From Qipengyuania sp. HL-TH1 (GTDB taxonomy: Bacteria > Pseudomonadota > Alphaproteobacteria > Sphingomonadales > Sphingomonadaceae): 64,000 bases of DNA. Below, piece by piece: positions 26,952 through 37,011 of the stretch. Under the pieces are notes generated by a model. It saw nothing but the letters and a program-made list of their open reading frames with translations, searched no databases and had not been told where the DNA came from. Both the position numbers and the translations under genes were made by a program. Position 1 is the stretch's first letter. Each line of letters begins with the position of its first letter. The DNA is taken from the NCBI RefSeq assembly GCF_036365825.1, contig NZ_CP142675.1:372001-436000 (forward strand), in the 5' to 3' direction.

Positions 26952-27647
26952 ATGATCGACCTGTTCGGCAGCAACGCCCACGGCGCGCAGGGCCAGTTCA
27001 CCACCGATCCCGTAACCGGTGCGCTCGTGCCCGTGGTGGTCGAACAGACCAGCCGCGGCGAACGCAGCTTCGACATCTTCAGCCGCCTGCTGCGCGAACG
27101 CATCGTGTTCGTGACCGGCCAGGTCGAAGACGGCATGGCTTCGCTCATCACCGCGCAGCTGCTGTTCCTCGAAAGCGAGAACCCTTCGAAGCCGATCAGC
27201 ATGTACATCAATTCGCCGGGCGGCGTGGTGACCGCCGGCATGGCGATCCATGACACGATGCAATACATCAAGCCGCGTGTGTCGACGGTGTGCATGGGTC
27301 AGGCCGCGAGCATGGGTTCGTTCCTGCTTGCCGCGGGCGAGCCGGGGATGCGGATCGCGCTGCCCAATGCGCGGATCATGGTCCACCAGCCTTCGGGCGG
27401 CGCGCGCGGCATGGCCTCGGATATCGAGATCCAGGCCCGCGAGATCCTGCGCATCAAGAAGCGCATGAACGACCTCTATGTGAAATACACCGGCCAGAGC
27501 CTCGACGATATCGAGAAGGCGATGGACCGCGATACCTTCCTCGAAGCCGATGAGGCCATGAAGTTCGGTATCGTCGACAAGGTATTCGAAACCCGTCCCG
27601 AATCCGAAAACGGCGATGCCGAAGGTTCGGGCGGCGCGCCCGAATAG
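26952..27647 (+). CDS. clpP: ATP-dependent Clp protease proteolytic subunit
   Basis: A 231-residue serine protease forming tetradecamers that partner ClpX. Motifs of the catalytic triad are present: Ser in [14 protein letters not shown], His in [11 protein letters not shown], and Asp further on (AMDRDTFL). A typical MYINSPGG stretch precedes the Ser. A possible heat-shock promoter (CTTGAA at 26890, then ACATAG) lies upstream, but it matches only loosely. clpX follows after 188 bases. The last 20 residues are an acidic and glycine-rich extension. Confidence 0.97.
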   Translation: MIDLFGSNAHGAQGQFTTDPVTGALVPVVVEQTSRGERSFDIFSRLLRERIVFVTGQVEDGMASLITAQLLFLESENPSKPISMYINSPGGVVTAGMAIHDTMQYIKPRVSTVCMGQAASMGSFLLAAGEPGMRIALPNARIMVHQPSGGARGMASDIEIQAREILRIKKRMNDLYVKYTGQSLDDIEKAMDRDTFLEADEAMKFGIVDKVFETRPESENGDAEGSGGAPE

Positions 27648-27835
27648 GACGGCACTCAGGTTCCGGCACGGGTAGTGTGCCCGTGTGGGACTGTTGCAAG
27701 AATGTCGTAGGAATTGGGCAACCCTGCCGCTTCAGACTGTGGCAAGGGGTGTGTGATACCTGGGATATTGACCCATACCCCATGGCCCCTACAGTCTGGA
27801 GCCTTCTGATGGGGACGCGGGAAAGACGTTAGGAT

Positions 27836-29097
<1,262 letters not shown>

Positions 29098-29101
<4 letters not shown>

Positions 29102-29427
29102 CCAGGCAGCGCTTCCTGTTCGTCTGCGGCAAGAATCGCTGGCGAAGTCCGACAGCAGAGCATATTTTTTCCGGCAGGAAGGACGTGGATGTCCTTTCTG
29201 CCGGAATTGCATCCGAAGCCGACACGCCGCTCGATGACGAGCTGGTGTGCTGGGCGGACCGCATTTTCGTGATGGAACAGAGACACCGGACCGCCGTCCG
29301 GCGGCAGTTCAGATCGTCGCTGGGTTCGACACCGATCGTCTGCCTCGGGATACCCGATCGCTATCGGTACATGGACCCCCACCTTATCGACCTGCTCGAG
29401 CGCAAGATGACGCGCTTTATCGGCTGA
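29098..29427 (+). CDS. Small low-molecular-weight tyrosine phosphatase-like protein (COG4551 type)
   Basis: A 109-residue protein. The P-loop C-x5-R is CGKNRWRS at residues 10-17, followed by PTAEHIF. The C-terminal half carries the aspartate region [16 protein letters not shown] of the family. No ATG or GTG exists upstream of the P-loop in this frame. The first conventional start, GTG at 29185, would delete it. A CTG at 29098 overlaps the clpX stop (CTGA) with an AGGAAGAGG stretch at 29085-29093, so a coupled CTG start is most plausible. Function of this family in bacteria is poorly known. Confidence 0.8.
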
Positions 29428-29447
29428 GCGGGCTTCGTCCTCGCGAC

Positions 29448-29486
29448 AAAAAACCCCGCCCGGCCTCTGCTGAGCGCCGGACGGGG
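29448..29486 (-). terminator. Rho-independent terminator for the fasciclin gene
   Basis: On the minus strand, stem CCCCGTCCGG/CCGGGCGGGG (one mismatch, 29454-29463 with 29477-29486) is followed by six T. It is located after the fasciclin gene. Its stem repeats that of the terminator at 11262-11292. Confidence 0.85.
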
Positions 29487-29542
29487 ACAGTGGAGTGCCG
29501 GGCGGAGATGGAAGTGACCCGATCGGCACCCGTGGGGATGGC

Positions 29543-30112
29543 TTAGCCGGGCAGGAACACGCCGTCGGTCACGTGGATCACGCCATTGGCGGTATCGACA
29601 TCGGCCTGCACGACCTTGGTTTCGCGGCCCGCGCCGTCGGTCACCACGATGGTGTGCCCGTCGAAGCGCGCGCTCAGCGTCTCGCCGGCGACGGTCGCGA
29701 ATTCATAGCTTCCGCCCGCGCCGCGGATCGCCTGCGTCAGCGCCGCAGCGGGAACCCGTCCCGCGACCACGTGATAGGTCAGGATGGAGGTCAGCTGGTC
29801 CTTGTTCTCGGGCTTGAGCAGCGTGTCGACGGTGCCTGCGGGCAAAGCGGCAAAGGCATCGTCGGTTGGGGCGAAGACCGTATAGGGGCCGGGGGCAGTC
29901 AGCGTCTCGACGAGATCGGCGGCCTTGACCGCGGCGACCAGCGTGCCGTGCACGCCCGTGCCCATCGCGGTCTCGACGATATTCGGCTGGCTTGCCTCGG
30001 CCGCCTTGGCGTGGTGGTCGGCAAATGCCGGGGTACCGGTCATGAGGGCGAAACTGCCCATGGCGGCGATCGATGCGAAGGCCGCGGCCTTGAGCGTGCT
30101 GGAAATCGGCAT
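29543..30112 (-). CDS. Fasciclin (FAS1) domain secreted protein
   Basis: A 189-residue exported protein with a signal peptide (cleavage near AFA-DH) and one FAS1 domain. The H1 box (GPYTVFAPTDDAFAALP) and H2-like end (NGVIHVTDGVFLP) are clear, as is the YHVVAGR strand. FAS1 domains mediate adhesion or cell-surface interaction. ATG at 30112 follows AGGAG. It is the last gene of the minus-strand group after the sigma factor and anti-sigma factor, matching the mycobacterial sigK-rskA arrangement where fasciclin-like antigens are targets. Confidence 0.9.
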   Translation of the reverse strand: MPISSTLKAAAFASIAAMGSFALMTGTPAFADHHAKAAEASQPNIVETAMGTGVHGTLVAAVKAADLVETLTAPGPYTVFAPTDDAFAALPAGTVDTLLKPENKDQLTSILTYHVVAGRVPAAALTQAIRGAGGSYEFATVAGETLSARFDGHTIVVTDGAGRETKVVQADVDTANGVIHVTDGVFLPG

Positions 30113-30156
30113 GTGTAACTCTCCTTTGCGCCAGGCCCCGTCCAGCCTGTGCACCG

Positions 30157-30185
30157 AGTTACGCAAGGAGCTGCGCGCCGGATGC
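30157..30185 (-). promoter_or_regulatory. Candidate ECF-type promoter before the fasciclin gene
   Basis: On the minus strand, GCATCC (30185-30180), a 17-base spacer, and GTAACT (30162-30157), about 44 bases before the fasciclin start. GCATCC resembles the CCATCC -35 box I recall for mycobacterial SigK; the -10 box matches poorly. Tentative. Confidence 0.3.
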
Positions 30186-30206
30186 ACGCCGCCGCTCGAT
30201 TTATTT

Positions 30207-30925
30207 TCAGATAGCGGTGAAACGGGCCTCGGCGACCACCGGACCCGCCCCGGCGTCGGCGGGCTTGCCGCCGAGCGGTTCGCGGGTCAGCACCAGCTGC
30301 GAACCGTCGTGCAAGGCCTGCGCGACCGCATCGGGCACATCGTGTGCAACCACCTTGCCGGGTGTCACGATGCCCAGCGACACCAGCTCGCCCTCGGGCG
30401 GGACGAACCATATTTCGTGATCGTGGACCCCGTCCGCCGTCAGCCCGATCGCCCCGACCAGCAGGCTGTCCTCTGCGGGGAGATAGGTAAAGTCGAGACG
30501 CAGCGGCGTGCCCGCGATGGGCATGTTGGCGGCCAGCGGCGGGCCTGCGGTAGCCGGGCCCTGCGCAATATCGGGCAGCGTATCGCCGGGGCCGGTCAAT
30601 TGCGGCAGCGCAAGGAAAGCCAGCACGACGGCGGCGGCCGCGCTCAGCCCGCCCGCCAATTGCCAGCGGCGCAGGCTGCGGCGCAGCGAAACCACTTCGG
30701 CGCTGCCGGTATCGCGGGACAGTTCGGCTTCGATCCGTTGCCACACCTCCGCGCGCGGCAGGCGCGGGGGGATGTGGTCGGCCAGCGGGCGAGGCGCTCG
30801 TGCCACTGGTCGACCTCGGCGGCGAACAGCGCATCGCTGGCCACGCGTGCACGCGCCGCGAGCAGATCTTCGCCTTCGAGCAGGCCGAGGGCATATTCGG
30901 CGGCGAGGGTCTGGTCGCCGGTCAT
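30207..30925 (-). pseudogene. RskA-type anti-sigma factor, frameshifted
   Basis: Coding is split across two frames. The N-terminal frame begins MTGDQTLAAEYALGLLEGED and is a zinc-free anti-sigma helical domain, ending in DQWHERLA. The C-terminal frame continues from PLADHIPPRLPRAEVWQRI through a membrane segment (LAGGLSAAAAVVLAFLALP) and an RskA domain (LVGAIGLTADGVHDHEIWFV). Adding one C in the minus-strand run at 30787-30789 rejoins the two parts seamlessly. It is either a one-base sequencing or assembly error in a G run or a genuine loss of the anti-sigma factor. Start overlaps the sigma factor stop by four bases. Confidence 0.85.
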
Positions 30926-31491
30926 CCACCCGCCTCCATACAGGCCTTGAGCTTGGCGAGGCCGCGGCGGATCCAGCTTTTCATCGTCCCCAACGGCTCG
31001 TCCATGCGATCGGCCAGCTCGGCATAGGTACGCCCTTCGAAGAATGCGGTCTGGATGGCATCGCGCGGGGTGTCGTCCAGTGTCTCGAGGCAGCCATGCA
31101 CGCGGGCTTCGCGTTCGGCGTCGATCAGCATGGTTTCGGCAAGCGGGGTCTCGTCGGCCAGCGGCGCCGCCTCGTCCTCGGATACCGAACCGCGGCGCAC
31201 CTTGCCCGTGCGCAGGCGATCGATCGCGCGGTTGCGCGCGAATGTCGCCAGCCAGGCGATCGGGCTGGCGCGGTCCGGATCGTAGCGATCCGCGCGCCGC
31301 CAGAGGGTGAGATAGACGTCCTGCAATGCGTCCTCGGCTTCCTTTTCGTCCCCCAAGATACGGTAGCAGATGCCCAATAGTTTCGCCGAGGTCGCGCGGT
31401 AGATGTCCTCCAGCGCCGCGCGGTCGCCGCTGGCGAGCCGGCTCATGGCAGCCTTGAGCCGATCGCGGGCTTCCTGGCTGGCGGGTTGCAT
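30922..31491 (-). CDS. RNA polymerase ECF sigma factor (SigK-like)
   Basis: A 189-residue sigma-70 factor with only regions 2 and 4. Region 2 holds LLGICYRILGDEKEAEDALQ and the DNA-melting LTLWRRADRYDPDRASPIAW; region 4 has TPRDAIQTAFFEGRTYAELA and LGTMKSWIRRGLAKLK. ATG at 31491 shares bases with the stop of the upstream zinc exporter (TGATG). Its immediate partner is the RskA-like anti-sigma gene, and the fasciclin gene follows. That set defines a SigK/RskA-type switch responding at the membrane. Stimulus unknown. Confidence 0.9.
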   Translation of the reverse strand: MQPASQEARDRLKAAMSRLASGDRAALEDIYRATSAKLLGICYRILGDEKEAEDALQDVYLTLWRRADRYDPDRASPIAWLATFARNRAIDRLRTGKVRRGSVSEDEAAPLADETPLAETMLIDAEREARVHGCLETLDDTPRDAIQTAFFEGRTYAELADRMDEPLGTMKSWIRRGLAKLKACMEAGG

Positions 31492-32402
31492 CAGCAGCCC
31501 GCTCCGCAATTGGCGCGGGTCGTTTCGATCTGGATGGTCGGATGGCCGATGCGGTGGTGATGCTCCAGTTCATGCGCCAGTTCGAGCAGGAACGGATCGC
31601 CCGGATGGCCGCCGGGCATCACCAGATGCGCGGTCAGCGCGGTCTCGGTGGTGCTCATCGGCCAAATATGCAAATCGTGCACTGCTTCGACCCCGGGCAG
31701 GCCGGACAGATAGGCGCGCACCTCGTTCTCCGAAATGCCCTTGGGCACGCCGAGCATGCTCATGGCGACGCTGTCCTTCAGCAGGCCCCAGGTCCCCCAG
31801 GCGATCACCGCCACGATGGCCAGGCTGACCGCCGGGTCGATCCAGCGCTCCCCTGTCATGATGATTGCCAGCCCCGCGATGACCACGCCGAGGCTGACCA
31901 GCGCATCGGCTGCCATATGCAGGAACGCGCCGCGGATGTTGATATCGTGCTGTCCGCGCATGAACAGCGCAGCGGTGCCGGCATTGATGACGATGCCGAT
32001 CCCGGCGACCACCACCATGGTTTCCCCCGCGACCGGGGCGGGTTCGGCAATCCGGTTGAGCGTCTCGAACAGGATCGCCCCGATAGCCACCAGCAGCAGC
32101 CCGGCATTGGCCAGTGCGGCGAGGATGGTCGAGCTCTTGTACCCATAAGTGAACCGCTCCGACGCGGGGCGTCTGGCAGCGACGCTGGCGCCCCATGCGA
32201 GCAGCAGGGCGAGGACATCGGAGAGATTATGCCCGGCATCCGCGATCAGCGCCATCGAGCCGGAGATCCAGCCATACACCGCCTCGATCGCCACGAATGC
32301 GGTGTTGAGGACGATACCGATAAGGAAGGCATTGCCGAAATCGGCGGGGGCATGGCTGTGCCCATGCCCGTGATCATGCGAATGGCTGTGACCCGCTCCC
32401 AT
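31491..32402 (-). CDS. Cation diffusion facilitator (zinc/cadmium exporter)
   Basis: A 303-residue inner-membrane metal/H+ antiporter with six membrane segments and a cytosolic C-terminal domain. The N-terminus is histidine-rich (HSHSHDHGHGHSH), binding metal. Metal-site residues HxxxD and DxxxD are in ALIADAGHNLSDVLALL and FLHMAADALVSLG. It should export Zn2+ or Cd2+ (ZitB/CzcD group). It lies five bases after mtgA and overlaps the sigma factor start by one base, so the four or five genes form one operon. Confidence 0.93.
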   Translation of the reverse strand: MGAGHSHSHDHGHGHSHAPADFGNAFLIGIVLNTAFVAIEAVYGWISGSMALIADAGHNLSDVLALLLAWGASVAARRPASERFTYGYKSSTILAALANAGLLLVAIGAILFETLNRIAEPAPVAGETMVVVAGIGIVINAGTAALFMRGQHDINIRGAFLHMAADALVSLGVVIAGLAIIMTGERWIDPAVSLAIVAVIAWGTWGLLKDSVAMSMLGVPKGISENEVRAYLSGLPGVEAVHDLHIWPMSTTETALTAHLVMPGGHPGDPFLLELAHELEHHHRIGHPTIQIETTRANCGAGC

Positions 32403-32407
32403 CGACC

Positions 32408-33076
32408 CTACCGATAGACGCAGGAATCGAGCCCGTCACGGGATACCGACCCGATGCGTGCGGATATTGTGTTGCCGTGGCGCGCCAGCCAGCCGCGGGG
32501 ATTGACGACCGAGCGTTCCTTGGGGAGCGGCAATGCGGCGGCCATCCGCGCGGCTTCGAGCGGGGTGAGCGAGGCGGCGGACTTGCCGAAATAGCGGCGC
32601 GCGCCAGCCTCCGCGCCATAGGTGCCGATGCCGGTTTCGGCGACGTTGAGATAGACTTCCATGATCCGCCGCTTGCCCCAGATCTGTTCGATCAGCACGG
32701 TGAACCAGGCTTCGAAGCCTTTGCGGACATAGCCGCCGCCCTGCCACAGGAAGACGTTCTTGGCGGTCTGCTGGCTGATCGTCGAGCCGCCGCGGATCCG
32801 TCCGCCGCGCGCATTGCTGGCGATGGCGTTCTCGATCGCTTCGCGGTCGAACCCGTCATGGGTGCAGAACTTCCCGTCCTCAGCCGCGATGGTCGCGCGC
32901 ACCATGTTGCGGTCGATGTTGGACAGCGCGGTCCAGTCCTTGGTGATGCCATTGCCGTCGAGCAGCATGGTGGCGGTCACCGGCACGGGCACGAATTTGA
33001 ACAGCAGGACGAGCGCGAGACTTAGGCCCACGAAGCCGATCAATGTCTTGAACAGGAAACGGACCAGCCAGCGCAT
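32408..33076 (-). CDS. mtgA: Monofunctional biosynthetic peptidoglycan transglycosylase
   Basis: A 222-residue inner-membrane glycosyltransferase (GT51) that polymerises lipid II. One N-terminal membrane anchor (FLFKTLIGFVGLSLALVLLF) precedes the catalytic domain, whose motifs EDGKFCTHDGFD (catalytic Glu), GGSTISQQTAKN and KRRIMEVYLN are intact. No transpeptidase domain follows, as expected. ATG at 33076 gives the right length; longer in-frame starts add unrelated sequence. It heads the operon with the zinc exporter and sigma factor. Confidence 0.95.
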   Translation of the reverse strand: MRWLVRFLFKTLIGFVGLSLALVLLFKFVPVPVTATMLLDGNGITKDWTALSNIDRNMVRATIAAEDGKFCTHDGFDREAIENAIASNARGGRIRGGSTISQQTAKNVFLWQGGGYVRKGFEAWFTVLIEQIWGKRRIMEVYLNVAETGIGTYGAEAGARRYFGKSAASLTPLEAARMAAALPLPKERSVVNPRGWLARHGNTISARIGSVSRDGLDSCVYR

Positions 33077-33187
33077 GCCAGCGCATCTAGCCGCGGGGAC
33101 AGGGCAACGCAATCTGCCTGCTTGCCGCGCGCCGCCACGCATGCTTACTTTGCCGCGCGGCCACGGGGGCCTGGAGGGAACTTTTTC

Positions 33188-34522
33188 ATGCGTAAGGCAA
33201 TTTTCGGACTGGCCGCTTCGGCGATGGCACTGACCTGGGGCGCGACGCCTGCAGCGGCAGATCCCGCGGCAGTGAAGCAGGCAGTGGCGGCGGATTACGA
33301 CAGCCATCTCGAAGACCTGTTCCTGCACTTTCACGCCAATCCCGAACTGTCCTTCCTCGAAACCGCAACCGCCGCGCGGATGGCGGCGGAATTGCGCGCC
33401 GCAGGTCTCGAGGTGACCGAAGGCGTCGGGGGAACGGGCGTGGTCGGCATGGTGCGCAATGGCGACGGGCCCCTGATCCTCCTGCGTGCGGATATGGACG
33501 GGCTGCCGCTGCCCGAGAAGACCGGCCTCGACTATGCGTCCACGGCGACGCAGGTCGGGCAGGATGGCCAAGAATACCCGGTCATGCATGCCTGCGGCCA
33601 CGATGTGCATATCACCTCGATGGTCGGCACCGCACGGCGGCTGATGGCGACCAAGGACCAGTGGTCGGGTACGCTGATGTTCGTCGTGCAGCCGGCCGAG
33701 GAACGCGTCGGCGGCGCGGCGGCAATGCTGGAGGACGGCCTCTACGACCGCTTCGGCACGCCCGATTACGCCTTGGCCTTCCACGTCGCCTCGATCCTGC
33801 CCGCAGGCAAGATTTCGGCCTCGGAAAGCATCCAGTATTCCAGCGCGGATTCGGTCGACATCATGGTCCCCGGCGTGGGCGCGCACGGGGCCAGCCCCCA
33901 TGCGGGCCGCGATCCGGTCTATATCGCCTCGCAGATCGTCACCGCGATGCAATCGGTCGTCAGCCGCGAGGTGGAGCCGCTGTCACCCGCCGTGATCACG
34001 GTCGGCGCCTTCCATTCGGGCACCAAGCACAACATCATTTCCGACCGCGCCGATCTGCAACTGACCGTGCGTGCCAATGACGAGGGCACGCGGGCGCAGC
34101 TGCTTGCCGCGATCGAACGGATTGCGGTCAATATCGGCGCCGCGCATGGCCTGCCCGACGATATGCCGGTGCAGGTCCGCGTTTCGGAAGGGACCCCGGT
34201 CACCAATAACGATCCCGCGCTGGCGCGCCGGCTCAATGCGGTGATGCAGCGTGATCTTGGCGAGGATGTCTTTATCCCCTTCGTGCAGCGCGGCATGGGG
34301 GCGGAGGATTTCGCCTATTTCGTAGCCGAGGAATATGGCGTCCCCGGCTATTACTTCGCGGTCGGCGGTACCCCTCAGGCTGCGTTCGACGCGGCGGAGA
34401 ACGGCGGACCGCCGGTCCCGTCGCATCACTCGCCGCTGTTCAAGATCGCCCCGCGCGAGAGCGTTACGCTGGGAACCGAGGCAATGGTCGCCGCGGTGCT
34501 GGACCTGGCACCCGCCGGTTAG
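33188..34522 (+). CDS. M20 family amidohydrolase/carboxypeptidase, exported
   Basis: A 444-residue metallohydrolase with a signal peptide (MRKAIFGLAASAMALTW, cleavage near AAA-DP). Metal ligands of the M20D amidohydrolase group are seen in MHACGHDVH and the catalytic Glu in QPAEERVGGA. The dimerisation domain (GAHGASPHAGRDPV) and final SHHSPLF follow. Likely substrates are N-acyl amino acids or hippurate-like amides. GGAGGG lies ahead of ATG at 33188. It converges on rpoH with a shared terminator between them. Confidence 0.9.
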   Translation: MRKAIFGLAASAMALTWGATPAAADPAAVKQAVAADYDSHLEDLFLHFHANPELSFLETATAARMAAELRAAGLEVTEGVGGTGVVGMVRNGDGPLILLRADMDGLPLPEKTGLDYASTATQVGQDGQEYPVMHACGHDVHITSMVGTARRLMATKDQWSGTLMFVVQPAEERVGGAAAMLEDGLYDRFGTPDYALAFHVASILPAGKISASESIQYSSADSVDIMVPGVGAHGASPHAGRDPVYIASQIVTAMQSVVSREVEPLSPAVITVGAFHSGTKHNIISDRADLQLTVRANDEGTRAQLLAAIERIAVNIGAAHGLPDDMPVQVRVSEGTPVTNNDPALARRLNAVMQRDLGEDVFIPFVQRGMGAEDFAYFVAEEYGVPGYYFAVGGTPQAAFDAAENGGPPVPSHHSPLFKIAPRESVTLGTEAMVAAVLDLAPAG

Positions 34523-34535
34523 AACTGGTGATACG

Positions 34536-34573
34536 AAAAGGCCGCCGACACCCAAGGGTATCGGCGGCCTTTT
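34536..34573. terminator. Bidirectional terminator between M20 hydrolase and rpoH
   Basis: A 13-bp perfect stem (AAAAGGCCGCCGA with TCGGCGGCCTTTT) plus inner pairing around a short loop. A run on one side and T run on the other make it work for both converging genes. Confidence 0.93.
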
Positions 34574-34592
34574 CTGTCGGTTTGCGTCTGGC

Positions 34593-35498
34593 TTACGCCA
34601 CGCCGGCCAGCAGCCGGTCACCGGCGATGGTCTTCATCGCCTTCTGCACTTTTTCGAACGCGCGCACTTCGATCTGGCGGATACGTTCGCGGCTGACGTC
34701 GTAGACCTGGCTCAGTTCCTCCAGCGTCTGCGGGTTTTCCGTCAGGCGCCGTTCGGTAAGGATGTGCTTTTCGCGCTCGTTGAGGCTGTCCATCGCCTCG
34801 ACCAGCATGTCGTGGCGCACTTCGGATTCCTGCGCGTCGGCGACCAGCTCGTCCTGCAACGGACCATCGTCCTTGAGCCAGTCCATCCATTCGCCCGAAC
34901 CTTCTTCGCCATTGCGCATCGGCACGTTGAGCGAACCATCGCCGCCCATCAGCATGCGGCGGTTCATATTGACCACCTCCTGCTCGGGCACGCCGAGATC
35001 GGTGGCGATCTTGGTCACATCGTCGGGATGAAGATCGGTGTCCTCGTAAGCGTCGAGGTTCTTCTTCATCCGGCGCAGGTTGAAGAACAGCTTCTTCTGC
35101 GCGGCGGTGGTGCCCATCTTCACCAGGCTCCACGAACGCAGGATATATTCCTGGATGCTCGCCTTGATCCACCACATCGCATAGGTCGCGAGGCGGAAGC
35201 CGCGATCGGCCTCGAACTTCTTGACGCCCTGCATCAGGCCGACATTGCCTTCGGAAATGAGGTCGGACACCGGCAGCCCATAGCCGCGGTAACCCATGGC
35301 GATCTTGGACACCAAACGCAGGTGCGAGGTGACGAGCTGCGCAGCAGCTTCCGTATCGTCATGTTCCTCGTAGCGCTTCGCGAGCATGTATTCCTGCTCT
35401 TGCGTCAGCACGGGGAATTTCTTGATTTCGGAGAGATAGCGGTTGAGGCTCTGCTCACCGCCGAGCGCCGGAACGCTCAAAGTTTTGGTATTGCTCAC
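34593..35498 (-). CDS. rpoH: RNA polymerase heat-shock sigma factor RpoH
   Basis: A 301-residue sigma-32. Region 2 (LVSKIAMGYRGYGLPVSDLI, EGNVGLMQGVKKFEADRGFR), the RpoH box (AQKKLFFNLRR) and region 4 (LEELSQVYDVSRERIRQIEV) are intact. GTG at 35498 is preferred because it gives the compact SNTKTLSVPA start; the ATG at 35552 would add 18 residues over the likely promoter zone. It controls chaperone and protease genes such as the clpP, clpX and tig genes in this window. Many sphingomonads have a second rpoH elsewhere. Confidence 0.95.
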   Translation of the reverse strand: MSNTKTLSVPALGGEQSLNRYLSEIKKFPVLTQEQEYMLAKRYEEHDDTEAAAQLVTSHLRLVSKIAMGYRGYGLPVSDLISEGNVGLMQGVKKFEADRGFRLATYAMWWIKASIQEYILRSWSLVKMGTTAAQKKLFFNLRRMKKNLDAYEDTDLHPDDVTKIATDLGVPEQEVVNMNRRMLMGGDGSLNVPMRNGEEGSGEWMDWLKDDGPLQDELVADAQESEVRHDMLVEAMDSLNEREKHILTERRLTENPQTLEELSQVYDVSRERIRQIEVRAFEKVQKAMKTIAGDRLLAGVA

Positions 35499-35620
35499 TT
35501 GTACCCTGACCTTTCTAGCGTCGACCTCGTGTGGCGGACCCCTGATGGGCATCCGACCTTCGGGCCACTAAGGTTACCTATACCGGACGCAGCCCAGATT
35601 GCACACGCCTTTCGTCGATT

Positions 35621-36565
35621 TCAACGTGCGGTTTGGTCGATCAGTTCCCGCATATCGAAGGGCGGTTCGGCGTAGAAATCCAAGCTTTCGCCGCTGATAG
35701 GATGTCTGAATCCCAACCGAGCGGCGTGCAATGCCTGGCGCGCGAAACCGAGCTCTTCGAGCAGGGGTCTGAGGGCCTTCGGGGTGCGTCCATAGACAGG
35801 GTCCCCTAGTAGCGCATGGCCGATTGACGCGCAGTGAACACGGACCTGGTGCGTGCGGCCGGTTTCGAGGCGGCATTCTATCAACGATGCGTGGGTCAGC
35901 GCCCGGAGGGTCTCGTAATGGGTGACCGCGTGCTTGCCGCGGGCCGTGTCGTCGGGAAGCACCGCCATCTTCTTGCGGTCGCGGTCCGAACGGCCGAGCC
36001 GCCCTGCAATCGTGCCCGCGGGCGGGTTCGGGTGGCCGGCGCACACCGCGAGATAGCGGCGGGTGATCGAATGGTCGGCGAACTGGCGCGCCAGTCCTTC
36101 ATGCGCTGCATCCGACTTGGCGACGACCAGTAGGCCCGAGGTGTCCTTGTCGATGCGGTGGACTATTCCCGGCCGCGCGACGCCGTTGATCCCCGACAGC
36201 TGACCCGCGCAATGATGCAGCAGCGCATTGACCAGCGTGCCGTCCGGATTGCCCGCTGCCGGGTGAACCACCATCCCCGCCGGTTTGTTCACGACCACCA
36301 GATGCGCGTCCTCGAACACCACATCGAGCGGGATGTCCTGCGGCTTGGCTGCCAGCGGTTCGGGCGGGGGCAGGACGATGGCAAAGCGTTCCTCGCCCTG
36401 GACCTTCGCCGATGCGCTGCGCGCCACCGTCTTGCCGACGGTCACCGCGCCCTCGGCGATCAGGCCCTTGATCCGTTCGCGCGACAATTCGGTCGCTTCG
36501 GCCAGTGCCTTGTCGAGGCGGCCGCTGCTGGTCAGTTTTCCGGTGATGATATCGGCATCGGCCAT
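35621..36565 (-). CDS. rluD: RluD-type 23S rRNA pseudouridine synthase
   Basis: A 314-residue enzyme making pseudouridines in 23S rRNA helix 69. The N-terminal S4-like RNA-binding domain has RLDKALAEATELSRERIKGL. The catalytic domain carries HRIDKDTSGLLVVAKS with the active Asp, then LETGRTHQVRVH and LLGDPVYG. ATG at 36565 fits the family N-terminus; the ATG at 36712 lies inside the divergent gene. It faces the M67 peptidase gene, with starts only 16 bases apart. Confidence 0.93.
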   Translation of the reverse strand: MADADIITGKLTSSGRLDKALAEATELSRERIKGLIAEGAVTVGKTVARSASAKVQGEERFAIVLPPPEPLAAKPQDIPLDVVFEDAHLVVVNKPAGMVVHPAAGNPDGTLVNALLHHCAGQLSGINGVARPGIVHRIDKDTSGLLVVAKSDAAHEGLARQFADHSITRRYLAVCAGHPNPPAGTIAGRLGRSDRDRKKMAVLPDDTARGKHAVTHYETLRALTHASLIECRLETGRTHQVRVHCASIGHALLGDPVYGRTPKALRPLLEELGFARQALHAARLGFRHPISGESLDFYAEPPFDMRELIDQTAR

Positions 36566-36581
36566 GCTAGGGCCATGCGCG

Positions 36582-36977
36582 ATGCCGGCCCAAGTCTCAA
36601 GCGATGTCGTCGAACGCCTCCTCGCCGAGGCGGGTTCGGCGCATCCGCAGGAATGCTGCGGACTCCTGCTGGGCAGCGGCGACGCGATCACCGCGATCCG
36701 GCCCGCGCGCAATGTCCACCCCGATCCCGCGCGCCGGTTCGAGATCGACCCCCAGGCTCTGGTCGATGTCTATCGCCAGGCCCGCGAGGGCGGTCCGCAG
36801 GTACTGGGCTATTACCATTCGCACCCCAATGGCGTGGCCGAGCCCTCGGCCACCGATCGCTCGCTCGCGGCGGGCGACGGGGCGATCTGGGCGATAATCG
36901 CGGCAGGGCGAATCACCTTGTGGCGTTCGGGGGATGCAGGGTTCGAGAAGCTTCCCTATGAGCTTGCCCCTCGCTAA
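36582..36977 (+). CDS. M67 (JAB1/MPN/Mov34) metallopeptidase-like protein
   Basis: A 131-residue protein with the JAMM motif: catalytic Glu in PQECCGLLLG, zinc ligands HSHP, and the SxxD part in SATDRSLA. JAMM enzymes cut isopeptide or peptide bonds at the end of ubiquitin-like or sulfur-carrier proteins. No ThiS-, MoaD- or E1-like gene is adjacent, so the partner is unknown. ATG at 36582 is used; a start six codons earlier (36564) is possible but overlaps the rluD start. Confidence 0.83.
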   Translation: MPAQVSSDVVERLLAEAGSAHPQECCGLLLGSGDAITAIRPARNVHPDPARRFEIDPQALVDVYRQAREGGPQVLGYYHSHPNGVAEPSATDRSLAAGDGAIWAIIAAGRITLWRSGDAGFEKLPYELAPR

Positions 36978-37011
36978 GACCGTAATCGAATATTCACCAC
37001 TCGGAATCTCA

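Noticed and set aside
27660..27700. Terminator between clpP and clpX
   Set aside because: Only a six-base stem (CACGGG/CCCGTG) without a T run; too weak to call.
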